From assembly GCA_030739585.1 (NCBI GenBank), contig JASLYX010000001.1, positions 124,001 through 188,000 on the forward strand: 64,000 bases of DNA, given 5' to 3'. The notes beneath the pieces are model-generated. The model worked only from the letters and a program-made list of their open reading frames with translations. It made no database searches and had not been told where the DNA came from. The DNA is from Candidatus Bathyarchaeota archaeon. Its GTDB lineage: Archaea > Thermoproteota > Bathyarchaeia > TCS64. Below, piece after piece: positions 1 through 8,627 of the stretch (position 1 is its first letter; each line of letters opens with the position of its first letter). The translations under genes were made by a program, and so were the position numbers.

Positions 1-1
1 G

Positions 2-163
2 ATATTGTCCCTAATTGTTCTTATCCAGGCAGCTCTCCTATGGGTTTTCTCCTCGGCATATATCCATAGCAACACGGAAATGATGGCCTTCTCCCTAGGA
101 TTCGTCATCCTGGGCTTTGGTATAGCACAACATGTCTATGCTGTGGCAAATCCAAAAACGTGA
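2..163 (+). CDS. C-terminal end of a membrane protein (partial)
   Basis: An open frame enters from the left edge and ends at a TGA at 161-163. The 53 visible residues are strongly hydrophobic and hold two likely membrane helices, one around ILSLIVLIQAALLWVFSS and one around MMAFSLGFVILGFGIAQHV, joined by a short polar turn. The tail ends NPKT. No family can be named from this piece. It is separated by about 150 bases from the convergent cytochrome gene. Confidence 0.55.
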   Translation: MLSLIVLIQAALLWVFSSAYIHSNTEMMAFSLGFVILGFGIAQHVYAVANPKT

Positions 164-314
164 TTCTACTTTTTCAACTTTTGAACATTTGGCGTAATCT
201 TATAGTTATGTAGTATTGGATAGCGTTTCTTAGTTATCCCTAAAAATAAATTGATATTTCTTTAGCTCCACGTTGGGGACTACATTAAACTAGTTAATCT
301 CTACGTGCTAATCA

Positions 315-1085
315 TCATTTGATCTTGTAGTAATAGACCGCCACGATCACTGCTACAAGAACTATAAGTGCTCCTCCCCCGTATGCAACGTAGGTAATCA
401 GTGTGGCCTTCCCCTTATCCTCTTCGAGCCCCTCTTGGAGCTCCTCTAAATCCGCTAGAATTTCTTGGTGCTTGTCCGCGGCCTCAAGTTTTTCGCCTTG
501 GAGCGTGAGGATCATCCGTCTGTCGTGGATATCATCCTCTGTGTGACAGACTGCGCAGGCTTTCGACTCAATCTCAAAAGTATGACTCTTTTCGTATAGA
601 TGACAATCGCTACATTTGACTCCTGAGCTGGCATGAGTCCCATTCAGGAACCCCTCGTACCTATGTTCACCTTCTGAGCCCGTGTGGCATCCCCCACACA
701 GCTCAGGGGATGTGTTCACCGTCATCGTCAATCCCGCCTCATGGCAGGCCTCACAGGTGACTCCCTCTGAGGCGTACTTCCCTGATGCGGCGTCGAATCC
801 CGTGGTATGACACTCGAGGCATTCTGATGGGCTACCCTGTGATTGCCACTCACTTTGAAATGCCTCATTCGCGAAGGCATTAGCCATGGGCGAATCCTTC
901 CACTGCTCGTATTCGACCTCGTGACACTCTTTGCAAGTCTCAGAGCCGACATACTCATCTATGCTCTGAGCTATCACTGTAAAATTCGCCCCCAGCAATA
1001 GGATACCTGAGAGCGATATTGCAATTAGACAGGCGCTGACCATGAATCTCATACGGTTTCTCTTGGTGCGCGCAGACATGAACAT
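315..1085 (-). CDS. Membrane-anchored hexaheme c-type cytochrome
   Basis: The 256-residue product carries six CXXCH heme-attachment motifs, at about residues 51, 89, 111, 130, 158 and 177, a spacing like the cytochrome c554 and related multiheme families. A basic N-terminus with a hydrophobic stretch to about residue 40 is a signal peptide, and a second hydrophobic segment at about 232-252 followed by YYYKIK is a C-terminal membrane anchor, so the heme domain should lie outside the cell. A charged, probably coiled-coil region (about 195-225) separates hemes from anchor. It probably carries electrons at the membrane; donor and acceptor are unknown. A one-heme cytochrome is divergent across a 243-base AT-rich spacer. 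The ATG at 1085 gives a complete signal peptide; the internal M at residue 3 is an alternative. Confidence 0.85.
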   Translation of the reverse strand: MFMSARTKRNRMRFMVSACLIAISLSGILLLGANFTVIAQSIDEYVGSETCKECHEVEYEQWKDSPMANAFANEAFQSEWQSQGSPSECLECHTTGFDAASGKYASEGVTCEACHEAGLTMTVNTSPELCGGCHTGSEGEHRYEGFLNGTHASSGVKCSDCHLYEKSHTFEIESKACAVCHTEDDIHDRRMILTLQGEKLEAADKHQEILADLEELQEGLEEDKGKATLITYVAYGGGALIVLVAVIVAVYYYKIK

Positions 1086-1328
1086 TAGATGTCATCCTCT
1101 GAATTCTAAGGAGTTATCGTGTTTCAGCATTTATGTATTTCTTTCCTTTCCCTTGTTTTTTTTTACTAAGATGAAAGAAATACTTCCTTAACCTTTCTTA
1201 AAATGAGATTTGATCCTTTGAATGATTTACAGATTGATCATAATTCATATCTTGACTAGAAGAAAAGGCATAACATCCCTAGTTCTCCTAAATCCCATGT
1301 TAACAGATAGATTCAAAAACTTGGGGTA

Positions 1329-1781
1329 ATGTTCAAGGTATCGATCCGAATGCTGGAAACAAAAGGCAAACAGACTACCATTTATCTACTATTCTCACTT
1401 ATGATTTTTATGTTAGTTACCAACTCATCTTCAACTACCGAGAGTAGAGCTATACCTGAATATGTGAGAGAACTCCCGAAGGCGTTAAAGGGGGTCTGTA
1501 AGGTCTGTCACGTAAGAGCCTCCGGGGGACCTTTGAACAGCTATGGGGACGATTTCGAATCGTCCGGTAGGCGCACCAGTGCTTTAAACGATCTTGACTC
1601 CGACGCCGATGGTTTCAGCAACGCGGAAGAGCTGGCGGCGGGGTCCCTTCCAGGAGATCAGGATTCTACGCCAACGAGTAAGAATAAAGGAATCAACTTA
1701 TACCTGCTGATGGGCGGGGCAAGTGTGCTCCTCATAATAGCCAGTGTGGCGTTTAGGGCGAGAAACCCCCCTGACTCCTAG
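1329..1781 (+). CDS. Membrane-anchored monoheme cytochrome-like protein with Ca-binding-like loop
   Basis: The 150-residue protein has an N-terminal hydrophobic segment (about 16-31, signal peptide), a single CXXCH motif (CKVCH, about 57-61), an acidic loop DLDSDADGFSNAEE (about 88-101) that matches the DxDxDG pattern of thrombospondin/EF-hand-type calcium loops, and a C-terminal membrane helix (about 122-142) ending in RARN. The layout, secreted heme domain tethered by its C-terminus, mirrors the divergent hexaheme protein, so the two may work together. The start at 1329 is uncertain; the methionine at residue 8 also leaves a good signal peptide. Confidence 0.75.
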   Translation: MFKVSIRMLETKGKQTTIYLLFSLMIFMLVTNSSSTTESRAIPEYVRELPKALKGVCKVCHVRASGGPLNSYGDDFESSGRRTSALNDLDSDADGFSNAEELAAGSLPGDQDSTPTSKNKGINLYLLMGGASVLLIIASVAFRARNPPDS

Positions 1782-1883
1782 CCGAGAATACCACATAATG
1801 GACATTTTGTCTTAAGCAATCTTATTATTCTACTTCTCCGGGCTAGATAGTGGAATCCCCCCCTGAAAATAATCCCAACCTCG

Positions 1884-2882
1884 GTGAGTCATCTGGTTAA
1901 AACTAAAGGATTGGCGCTCCTCTCGGGCGGTCTCGACAGCACCCTCGCAGTCAAGGCAATGGTGGACCAGGGATTAGAGATCGAGGCGGTCCACTTTACG
2001 ACCCCATTCTGTAACTGCGATAAATGCTCCGTGGATGATGTAAGCGAGCAGTTTGATGTCCCCGTTCACCACATCTTTATGGGGCAGGAGTTCCTGGACT
2101 TGGTGGCTGATCCCCCCCACGGATACGGGAGCCACATGAACATTTGCATCGACTGCCGGATCAACATGTTTCGGGGAGCTAAAAAGCTGGGGGATGAGAT
2201 CGGGGCCGAGTTCTACGTGACCGGGGAGGTCCTAGGCCAGCGCCCCTTTAGCCAGAGGAGGAAGGCAATGGAGCTCATCGAAACTGAAGCTGGGCTCGAC
2301 AGAAAGATCCTGAGACCCCTATCGGCCAAGCTCATGGGGAAAACCGAGGTAGAGGAGGAGGGGATCGTCGACCGGGACTCGCTCTATGCAATCCAGGGGC
2401 GTCGGAGGATCCCCCAAATGGAACTCGCAGAGGAACTTGGAGTCTACGATTATCCGTGCCCCAGCGGCGGTTGCCTTCTCACCGATCCCCAGTTCGCGAT
2501 AAAGCTCAGGGATTATCTTCACTACAAAGGGAAGCTGAAGCTGGATGACATGATTCTTCTTCGCATCGGCAGATATTTCAGGATCGGCAAGGCCAGGGCC
2601 ATCGTGGGACGGAATGAGAAGGAGAACAACGTTCTCAGCGCCCTAGCCGAGAGACGGGGATTCCTTCGTTTCGAGGTTAAAGGGCACATGGGACCAGTCT
2701 CGATCCTTCTTGGGGACGCCGAGGTGGGAGTTGTCGAGAAGGTTTCCGCCCTCACCGCGCGATACTCCGATGCTCCCAGGGATAAGGTCGTAGAAGTCGA
2801 GTGCATAGGTGGTGACACCGGTGTTCTAAGGGTCTCCTCTATGGGAGACGAGGAAATCAAGACCCTTAGGATTAAGGAGTAA
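1884..2882 (+). CDS. PP-loop ATP pyrophosphatase, MnmA/ThiI-like tRNA thiolation protein
   Basis: The 332-residue protein opens with the PP-loop SGGLDS (residues 14-19), which binds ATP and adenylates the substrate in tRNA thiolases. Cysteines in CNCDKC (about 43-48), NICIDC and CPSGGC resemble metal or persulfide-handling cysteines of the archaeal MnmA-like group (COG0482). The C-terminal half is a separate beta-rich region. Expected role: sulfur transfer to a tRNA uridine in the cytoplasm; the exact position modified cannot be told. The start is the GTG at 1884, since the PP-loop follows at once; an ATG start is absent upstream. It stands alone on the plus strand. Confidence 0.75.
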   Translation: MSHLVKTKGLALLSGGLDSTLAVKAMVDQGLEIEAVHFTTPFCNCDKCSVDDVSEQFDVPVHHIFMGQEFLDLVADPPHGYGSHMNICIDCRINMFRGAKKLGDEIGAEFYVTGEVLGQRPFSQRRKAMELIETEAGLDRKILRPLSAKLMGKTEVEEEGIVDRDSLYAIQGRRRIPQMELAEELGVYDYPCPSGGCLLTDPQFAIKLRDYLHYKGKLKLDDMILLRIGRYFRIGKARAIVGRNEKENNVLSALAERRGFLRFEVKGHMGPVSILLGDAEVGVVEKVSALTARYSDAPRDKVVEVECIGGDTGVLRVSSMGDEEIKTLRIKE

Positions 2883-3119
2883 ACCCATTCGCGCGTGTAA
2901 TCCAATGCATGGGGCCCTCAGCTTTTTTATTATCCTCTGACCCGAATTTTTCCAATTCTTGTAAATGATGAAAAGATAACCTGTTTGGCTGCAGGATCCC
3001 TCAAAAATGGGAATTGAACAGGCTACTTTGATCATTGGTTTTTTCTCTGACATAACGGGTTAATCTCATGATACCCGCCTACAGGGAGCCGAACATTATC
3101 TTTTTCTATCCACATAATC

Positions 3120-3932
3120 TCACTGAGCTCTGGAATAGGATCCCAGTATCTTGATGAAGTTGGTATGCCCCCCCAGCTCTTCGATAGCATCCCGCATCAA
3201 CGGTTCATCCTTATGCGCCTCAATGTCTATGAAGAAGGTATACTCCCAAGGCCTTCCGGGGATAGGGCGGCTCTCGATCTTTGTTAGGTTGAGTCCTCGG
3301 CTTGCAAAGACTCTCAATGACTCGAGGAGGGTCCCCGGTCTGTGATCTACAATATAGGCAATGGTGCTGCAGTCTTTACCGGTAGCATAATTTTCACCGC
3401 TTCCGATCACGAAGAACCTTGTGTAGTTTTCGCTGTCGGTTTCTAAGCCCCGTGCAAGGACGGCCATATTGTAGACTTTTGCTGCCCTGGCACTAGCTAT
3501 TGCAGCGGCATCGTGAAGACCCTTATCCCTGATCATTTTGACGCTCCCGGCAGTATCATACCAGGACACAGGATCAAGGTCGTGGCCTTCCAGGTAGGCC
3601 CTGCTCTGACCAAGGGCTTGGGGGTGGGAGTAGACTCGCTTCAGGTCCTCGAGGGTTACTCCCTTATTCGCGATGAGACAGTGAACCACCCTAAGGACCG
3701 CTTCTCCCTGGATCTTAAGGCCCCGCTCCAAGAGGAGGTCAAACGTGCGCACGATGCTCCCCTCAAGGGAGTTCTCTGCCGGGACTAGGCCCAAGTCAGC
3801 TTCACCGCCCTCCACGGTTTCGAAGACGTCCCTTAGGTATGGTCTGGGGACTGGCTGAGCTTTGTCCCCGAATTGCTGGATAATGGCCTCTTCACTGTAG
3901 GCGCCAAGCTCTCCTTGGAAGGCGACTCTCAT
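3120..3932 (-). CDS. pheA: Prephenate dehydratase
   Basis: This 270-residue enzyme converts prephenate to phenylpyruvate, the committed step to phenylalanine. The first ~180 residues form the periplasmic-binding-like catalytic domain with the conserved YTRFF near residue 170. The last ~75 residues are an ACT domain containing the ESRP signature that binds phenylalanine, so feedback inhibition is expected. Its length fits stand-alone prephenate dehydratases. It is the last gene of the aromatic operon; its ATG overlaps the last base of the chorismate mutase gene. No prephenate dehydrogenase (tyrosine branch) is in the window. Confidence 0.95.
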   Translation of the reverse strand: MRVAFQGELGAYSEEAIIQQFGDKAQPVPRPYLRDVFETVEGGEADLGLVPAENSLEGSIVRTFDLLLERGLKIQGEAVLRVVHCLIANKGVTLEDLKRVYSHPQALGQSRAYLEGHDLDPVSWYDTAGSVKMIRDKGLHDAAAIASARAAKVYNMAVLARGLETDSENYTRFFVIGSGENYATGKDCSTIAYIVDHRPGTLLESLRVFASRGLNLTKIESRPIPGRPWEYTFFIDIEAHKDEPLMRDAIEELGGHTNFIKILGSYSRAQ

Positions 3933-4210
3933 TACTCCTGCTCCCGTTCAGCCCTAGTGCATAGCGCTATGATCTCCATGAAAACTCTCTCCACGCTCTC
4001 GGAGTCGATCCCCGCCTCCTCTGCGAGGCCTCGGACCTGCTGGTGGATTTTCTCCTCCCGGTTTCTATCCTCGATTGGCTTATTATGGCGGTGCTTTACT
4101 GCCCCAATCTCCATTGCGACCATAACTCTTTCTGCGATGTTTTTCACGATCTCGACGTTGAGCATATTGATCTTTTCTCGTAGGGCCCCAATCTCCTTTT
4201 CATAGGTCAT
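3932..4210 (-). CDS. aroQ: Chorismate mutase, AroQ type
   Basis: A 92-residue all-helical protein starting with the typical charged helix (IGALREKINMLNVEIVKNIAER) and containing the conserved KH..NKPIEDRNREEKI region of AroQ chorismate mutases. It rearranges chorismate to prephenate. Size matches the monofunctional family. It overlaps aroC by four bases at its start and pheA by one base at its end, so the three are translationally coupled. Some archaeal relatives are also annotated as the mutase part of bifunctional PheA; here the two activities are on separate proteins. Confidence 0.92.
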   Translation of the reverse strand: MTYEKEIGALREKINMLNVEIVKNIAERVMVAMEIGAVKHRHNKPIEDRNREEKIHQQVRGLAEEAGIDSESVERVFMEIIALCTRAEREQE

Positions 4211-5313
4211 TTTATGTCCCTTCCTAATACCTTAGGGATCATCCCCACCCTGATAGCGTGATCTGCGAGGATGAATGCAACCATCCCCTCTACGACCGGG
4301 ACGGCCCGGGGTACTATGCAGGGATCATGTCTTCCCTTGATGAGCAGCTCAGTCTCTTCCATCTTGAATATATCTACCGTTTGCTGGGATTTCCTAATCG
4401 AGGGTGTAGGTTTGAACGTGACATTGCACGTGATGGGCATCCCTGTACTAATGCCGCCCAGCACCCCCCCGGCATTGTTAGTCTCCATTGTTATCTTACC
4501 CCTCTCGAGTTTGTACGCGTCGTTGACTTCATATCCTCTCGCCTTTGAGTAGGCTGTCCCGAGGCCGAACTCGATGGCTTTAACCGCAGGGATCGCGAAA
4601 AGAGCCTTAGAGATATCCCCCTCCAACGTGTTAAAGACTGGGCCGCCCACCCCAGGGGGCATATTCAAAGCGATGCACTGGATAGTCCCCCCAAGACTAT
4701 CCCCCTCTTTGGCGGCCATTTGGATCGCCTCTACCATAAGGGCTACCGCCTCAGTGTCGGCGCATCTTACTGGGTTGCCCTCAGTATTTTCTTTGATCTC
4801 CTCAACGGTCCTATCACCCGCTACGACATTGCCTATCTCGATGGTATGGGCAAAGACCTCCACCCCAAGCGTCTTCCTTAGCAAAATTTTAGCGACCGTC
4901 CCGGTCATAACCAGTCCTGCAGTGATCCTCCCCGAGAACCGCCCCCCGCCCCGGTAGTCATTAAAGCCCCCATATCTTACGTGGGCTGTCCAGTCTGCAT
5001 GGCCGGGCCTGGGGGTCCATCTTCTCTCCTCATATCCCGAGGAATCCCTGTCCTTGTTCCAAACCAGCATACAGATGGGCGCCCCCGTTGTGCGGCCCCT
5101 ATGCATCCCTGAGATCACCTCTAGTCGGTCTCCTTCGTTCCTGCTCGTGGTTAGACCGCTTTGGCCAGGGCGCCTTCTGTCTAGGTCCCTCTGGATCTCC
5201 TCTGGATCGACCCTGAGTCCTGCTGGGCATCCGTCCAGCACTACGCCAATGCATCGTCCGTGGCTCTCTCCGAAGCTGGTCATCTTGAGTGTTTTTCCTA
5301 TGCTGTTATCCAT
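4207..5313 (-). CDS. aroC: Chorismate synthase
   Basis: Chorismate synthase uses reduced FMN to remove phosphate from EPSP, giving chorismate. The sequence begins MDNSIGKTLKMTSFGESHGR, the standard N-terminus with the SFGESHG flavin-site motif, followed by RRPGQSGLTT and a C-terminal TGRHDPC-like KGRHDPCIVPR motif. The ATG at 5313 is chosen over the upstream ATG at 5355 because it gives the family N-terminus, lies four bases after the aroA stop and has GGGAGATGA upstream. Length (368 residues) fits the family. Confidence 0.95.
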   Translation of the reverse strand: MDNSIGKTLKMTSFGESHGRCIGVVLDGCPAGLRVDPEEIQRDLDRRRPGQSGLTTSRNEGDRLEVISGMHRGRTTGAPICMLVWNKDRDSSGYEERRWTPRPGHADWTAHVRYGGFNDYRGGGRFSGRITAGLVMTGTVAKILLRKTLGVEVFAHTIEIGNVVAGDRTVEEIKENTEGNPVRCADTEAVALMVEAIQMAAKEGDSLGGTIQCIALNMPPGVGGPVFNTLEGDISKALFAIPAVKAIEFGLGTAYSKARGYEVNDAYKLERGKITMETNNAGGVLGGISTGMPITCNVTFKPTPSIRKSQQTVDIFKMEETELLIKGRHDPCIVPRAVPVVEGMVAFILADHAIRVGMIPKVLGRDIK

Positions 5314-5317
5314 AGTT

Positions 5318-6583
5318 TCATCTCCCGATTCTTGCGCCGAGAACCTTGAGGTCATCCCAAAAATCCGGGTAGGACTTGGAGACGCATTCGGCGTTCTTGA
5401 TCGTTGTTTCTCCTCCAGCTACGAGCCCTAGGACCCCAAAAGACATGGCGATTCTATGGTCATTATATGGGTTGATCGCGGCGCCTTGAGGCGACCCCCC
5501 GTTGATGGTAACTGCCTCGTCCGAGGTCTCCGTCTTCACACCCATCCGGTTTAATCCCTCCATCATGGATGTTATCCTGTCAGATTCTTTAAACCTGAGA
5601 CGCCTTAAACCCTCAAGTTTGCTCTTTCCTCTCGCGACGGAGCAAAGGACGGCCACGATTGGGAAAAGATCAGGACTATCAGTGAGGTCCCAGTCAATCC
5701 CCTTCAACTCTGCGCACTTTATGGTAATCTCATGTTCATGGAATTGGAGCTCTGCCCCCATCTCTCCTAGGATTTTGGTAATCGTTGAATCTGGTTGCCT
5801 GCTCCCTTGGCGGAGGTTCTCAACGGACACTCTCCCTGCAAGAGCCCCTGCCGCCAGCATATAGGCACCAGAAGACCAATCGCCTTCCACCGCGAATGTG
5901 GTTGGCGTGTATACTTGTCGTCTGACCGTAATTTCTCTATATCCCTTGGAGACCTCCGCGTGGGCCCCAAAGGCTTCCATTGAGTCAAGTGTCATCCCGA
6001 CATATGGCGCCGATTCCAATCTCGTAGTAACCTTCACCCTAAGCTGTTCCCGAGCGAATGGGGCTATGAGGAGAAGCGCCGAGACGAATTGTGAGCTAAT
6101 ATCCCCCTTTATGGTAACCTCACTCCCGTCGAATCCTCCCTTTCCATGAACCTTTACGGGGGGATTGCCGCCATGACTCTGGCAGAAAATACCCAGCTGC
6201 CTCAGCGCATCCAAGAGAGGCTCCACAGGTCTACCGGAGAGAGAAGGTCCCCCCTTTAGTATTATCTCCGCATTCAGTAGGGCACAAACTGCAGTCATAA
6301 GCCTGAGGGTAGTCCCTGATTCTCCGCAGTCCAGGGCCTCTGTAGGAGGGTTGAGTTCTCCCCCTGTGATGAACCAAGATTCTTTTTGCCTCTTGACGCC
6401 TGCCCCGAGGGCCTGGACGGCCCTAATGGTTGCCTCTGTGTCATCTGCAGAGAGGGGGTATTTCACCTGGCTCTCTCCCCGGGCGAGTGTGGAACAGATT
6501 ACCGCTCGGTGAGTCATACTCTTTGATGATGGGGCTATGATCTTTCCATGGAGCTCGCTTCTCCTGATTGTGGCTCTTATTAT
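5318..6583 (-). CDS. aroA: EPSP synthase with apparent non-AUG start
   Basis: The enzyme joins shikimate 3-phosphate with phosphoenolpyruvate. Conserved pieces are PSSKSMTHR at the N-terminus, the LDCGESGTTLR motif (LNPPTEALDCGESGTTLRL) and the C-terminal NDHRIAMSF. The first ATG, at 6517, lies inside the SKSMTHR motif and would remove the first beta strand. Upstream the frame stays open for 22 codons (reading IIRATIRRSELHGKIIAPSSKS) until a TGA at 6584-6586, but contains no ATG, GTG or TTG. An ATA at 6581-6583 sits seven bases after a GGGGG run inside the end of aroK and is the best start candidate. With it the protein is about 421 residues, normal for AroA. A one-base sequencing error is the alternative. 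Confidence 0.9.
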   Translation of the reverse strand: MIRATIRRSELHGKIIAPSSKSMTHRAVICSTLARGESQVKYPLSADDTEATIRAVQALGAGVKRQKESWFITGGELNPPTEALDCGESGTTLRLMTAVCALLNAEIILKGGPSLSGRPVEPLLDALRQLGIFCQSHGGNPPVKVHGKGGFDGSEVTIKGDISSQFVSALLLIAPFAREQLRVKVTTRLESAPYVGMTLDSMEAFGAHAEVSKGYREITVRRQVYTPTTFAVEGDWSSGAYMLAAGALAGRVSVENLRQGSRQPDSTITKILGEMGAELQFHEHEITIKCAELKGIDWDLTDSPDLFPIVAVLCSVARGKSKLEGLRRLRFKESDRITSMMEGLNRMGVKTETSDEAVTINGGSPQGAAINPYNDHRIAMSFGVLGLVAGGETTIKNAECVSKSYPDFWDDLKVLGARIGR

Positions 6584-7110
6584 TCATTTGCCCCCGCGAT
6601 GTACTCAATGATTTCCCGGGCTACCAGTGCTTGGGTCTTTTCACTGGTATCCACGACTTTGTCGGCAGCCTCATAGTATCTGGTTTTCCTCTGGCGTAGT
6701 AGGCGGGTGATGGGCTCCACCTTTTCCTCTCCGCCAAGGAGGGGGCGCGTGTCCCCGTTGATCTCAACCCTTTCCAGTATGGTTTTGGGGTCGGCAGTGA
6801 GGAGGATCATCCTACAGTTCCCCCTGAGGGCTTCCAGGTTATCCTCGTCGAGAACGGTTCCCCCACCGCATGCGATCACGACATTCTTCAGAGCTGTTAT
6901 CCTCCCGGTGACTTCCTTCTCGAGTTCCCTGAATCCTGCCTCACCTCGCTCCCTGAATATGGCAGGTATGCCCTTCCCGACTGCGGCGACAATGGTATCA
7001 TCTAGGTCCACGAATTTCATGTTCAGAGCCTCAGCCACGAGCCTCCCTACCGAACTCTTCCCCACTCCCATGAATCCAAAGATTGCGATATTCAGGTCAC
7101 TCCCCTCCAA
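6580..7110 (-). CDS. aroK: Shikimate kinase, bacterial (AroK/AroL) type
   Basis: A 176-residue P-loop kinase that phosphorylates shikimate. Walker A is GFMGVGKSS (about 12-20), shikimate contacts are in FVDLDD and FRERGEAGFRELE, a GGG turn follows at about 82-84, and RPLL is the lid arginine region. Many archaea instead use an unrelated GHMP-family shikimate kinase, so the bacterial-type gene within this otherwise complete operon suggests past acquisition from bacteria or a lineage that keeps the bacterial form. It overlaps aroE by 14 bases; the first codons up to DLNIAIFGFMG give the usual N-terminus. Confidence 0.92.
   Translation of the reverse strand: MEGSDLNIAIFGFMGVGKSSVGRLVAEALNMKFVDLDDTIVAAVGKGIPAIFRERGEAGFRELEKEVTGRITALKNVVIACGGGTVLDEDNLEALRGNCRMILLTADPKTILERVEINGDTRPLLGGEEKVEPITRLLRQRKTRYYEAADKVVDTSEKTQALVAREIIEYIAGANE
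6591..6595 (-). promoter_or_regulatory. Shine-Dalgarno-like run for the aroA non-AUG start
   Basis: On the minus strand a GGGGG run ends seven bases before the in-frame ATA at 6583 and lies within the last codons of aroK. It is the only purine run correctly placed to start the conserved AroA N-terminus. An ATG at 6585-6587 between them is out of frame. Confidence 0.4.
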
Positions 7111-7945
7111 GGGCCCCCAAGACCGCCGTTTTCATGGTTTCTACCGGGGGATCTATGCCTGTCCACATCTTGAATGCAACCACTCCCTGATAGACCAACA
7201 TGTTGACTCCCGAGAGTATTGCGGCCCCAACCCGCTCCGCTTCTCTGAGGAGCCTCGTCCTTATGGGATTGTAGACAAGATCGAACACGAGGAGATCTGG
7301 GTGAAGCACCTCTATTGGTATGGGAGTTTCATCCGTTTTTGGATGCATCCCTAGGGGGGTCCCGTTGACCAGTATATCCGCATCCTCTATGGCAACTCGA
7401 AGGGAATCCCTCTCGAAGGGGATCGATCTCACGGTCCCCCGACACTCGGGGTTCGCTGAGAGGCTAACTGCTAGCTCCTCTGCTCTATCCATGGTCCTGT
7501 TGGTGATGGTGAGCTCCTGAACAACCGTTGAGAGCTGATAGCCGACGGCCCTAGCGGCCCCACCAGCACCGGCTATGACGACTCTTGCATCCTTGACATT
7601 TCCGTAGACCTCGGTTATCCCCCTTAGGGCTCCAATACCATCGGTGTTATACCCTTTCAGCCAGCCATCCTCGTTGACAATGGTGTTCACAGCCCCTATC
7701 CTTAACGCGGAGGAGTCGATTCCGTTGAGATGCTCCATAATGGCAAGCTTGTGGGGAATAGTAATGCTCCCCCCCGCATACTCGTTTCTCCGAAGCTCTG
7801 AGGCGACGAGGGCGCCCAGTTCATCCGGGGGCACGGATTTTAACTTGTATCTGTAGTCAAGTTCCAGTTCTTGGAAGGCGGCATTATGCATCACCGCGCT
7901 CATAGAGTGGCTCACGGGGTAACCCAAGAGAAAGCAGACTTTCAA
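7097..7945 (-). CDS. aroE: Shikimate 5-dehydrogenase
   Basis: NADP-dependent reduction of 3-dehydroshikimate to shikimate. The N-terminal substrate domain has GYPVSHSMSAVMHN and the catalytic lysine in SITIPHKLA; NTDGIG holds the conserved aspartate; the Rossmann motif GAGGAARA follows at about residue 130. The C-terminal region keeps NGTPLGMHP. Length 282 fits. The ATG at 7945 directly follows the aroD stop at 7947, so the two are coupled. Confidence 0.95.
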   Translation of the reverse strand: MKVCFLLGYPVSHSMSAVMHNAAFQELELDYRYKLKSVPPDELGALVASELRRNEYAGGSITIPHKLAIMEHLNGIDSSALRIGAVNTIVNEDGWLKGYNTDGIGALRGITEVYGNVKDARVVIAGAGGAARAVGYQLSTVVQELTITNRTMDRAEELAVSLSANPECRGTVRSIPFERDSLRVAIEDADILVNGTPLGMHPKTDETPIPIEVLHPDLLVFDLVYNPIRTRLLREAERVGAAILSGVNMLVYQGVVAFKMWTGIDPPVETMKTAVLGALGGE

Positions 7946-7946
7946 A

Positions 7947-8627
7947 TTAGACCCCCATGATCGTGTAGATCTCCCGCATCTCTGCTAGGGTGAGCTGCCC
8001 GGGGGCGCTCTCCTCTCCGGCATGGGAACTAGCATAGGTGAATTCTCCTCCGGCAAGAGGTGAGAGAATCCGCGATAGGATGCCATCCCGCCCCATTCCA
8101 AAGCAGGTGAGTCCGCACTCCCTTGGTTGTCTGAAAAGACTGAGGTATGTGAGATTGTCTCTAGGTCTCTGGGCTGTTCCTATGATCTTTGAGACATCGG
8201 CGCCGCTCTTCGCCATGTATCTCATTGTCTCTCGAAGCTCCTCTAATGATGGTGTATCCTTGAAATCGTGATGCGAGATAACAAGGATTCCCCCGAGGGT
8301 TTTCACCCGAGATCCCAGGTCCTTTAGGTCTGGGGTGTTAAGCTCGAGGTCAGCGTAATTAAACCCCGCCTCGACCGCATCGAGGATCAAGGTGGTTCTA
8401 TCCGGTTCATTCATCCTTGATTGACCTCCCTGATCCCACCTCCGGTTTGTAACGATCAATGGGAGGTCTGTCTTATCCCTGATAATCCCCGGGTCACCCG
8501 GGGACTCCATGTAATCGAACCTGATCTCGATGAGATCCGGGCCCTGGTACTCCACCTTTTCGAGCCTCAGTATGGCCTCAGTCATATCCTTTGCCGTGAT
8601 GACAACGCAGACCTTGGGGCTACTCGT
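7947..8627 (-). CDS. aroD: 3-dehydroquinate dehydratase, type I, with apparent non-AUG start
   Basis: Type I dehydroquinase forms a Schiff base with dehydroquinate. The barrel carries DLIEIRFDYME, ISHHDF with the catalytic histidine region, and KIIGTAQ with the Schiff-base lysine. The first ATG (8585) would drop barrel strand one. The upstream frame reads SSPKVCVVITAKDM, which matches the usual first strand (as in MICIPVIDEDM of methanogen AroD), but no ATG, GTG or TTG occurs before the TGA at 8634-8636. The in-frame ACG at 8625-8627 lies five bases after GGAGATGAT and is the best start, giving 226 residues. It overlaps the last codons of aroB. Confidence 0.88.
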   Translation of the reverse strand, partial: TSSPKVCVVITAKDMTEAILRLEKVEYQGPDLIEIRFDYMESPGDPGIIRDKTDLPLIVTNRRWDQGGQSRMNEPDRTTLILDAVEAGFNYADLELNTPDLKDLGSRVKTLGGILVISHHDFKDTPSLEELRETMRYMAKSGADVSKIIGTAQRPRDNLTYLSLFRQPRECGLTCFGMGRDGILSRILSPLAGGEFTYASSHAGEESAPGQLTLAEMREIYTIMGV

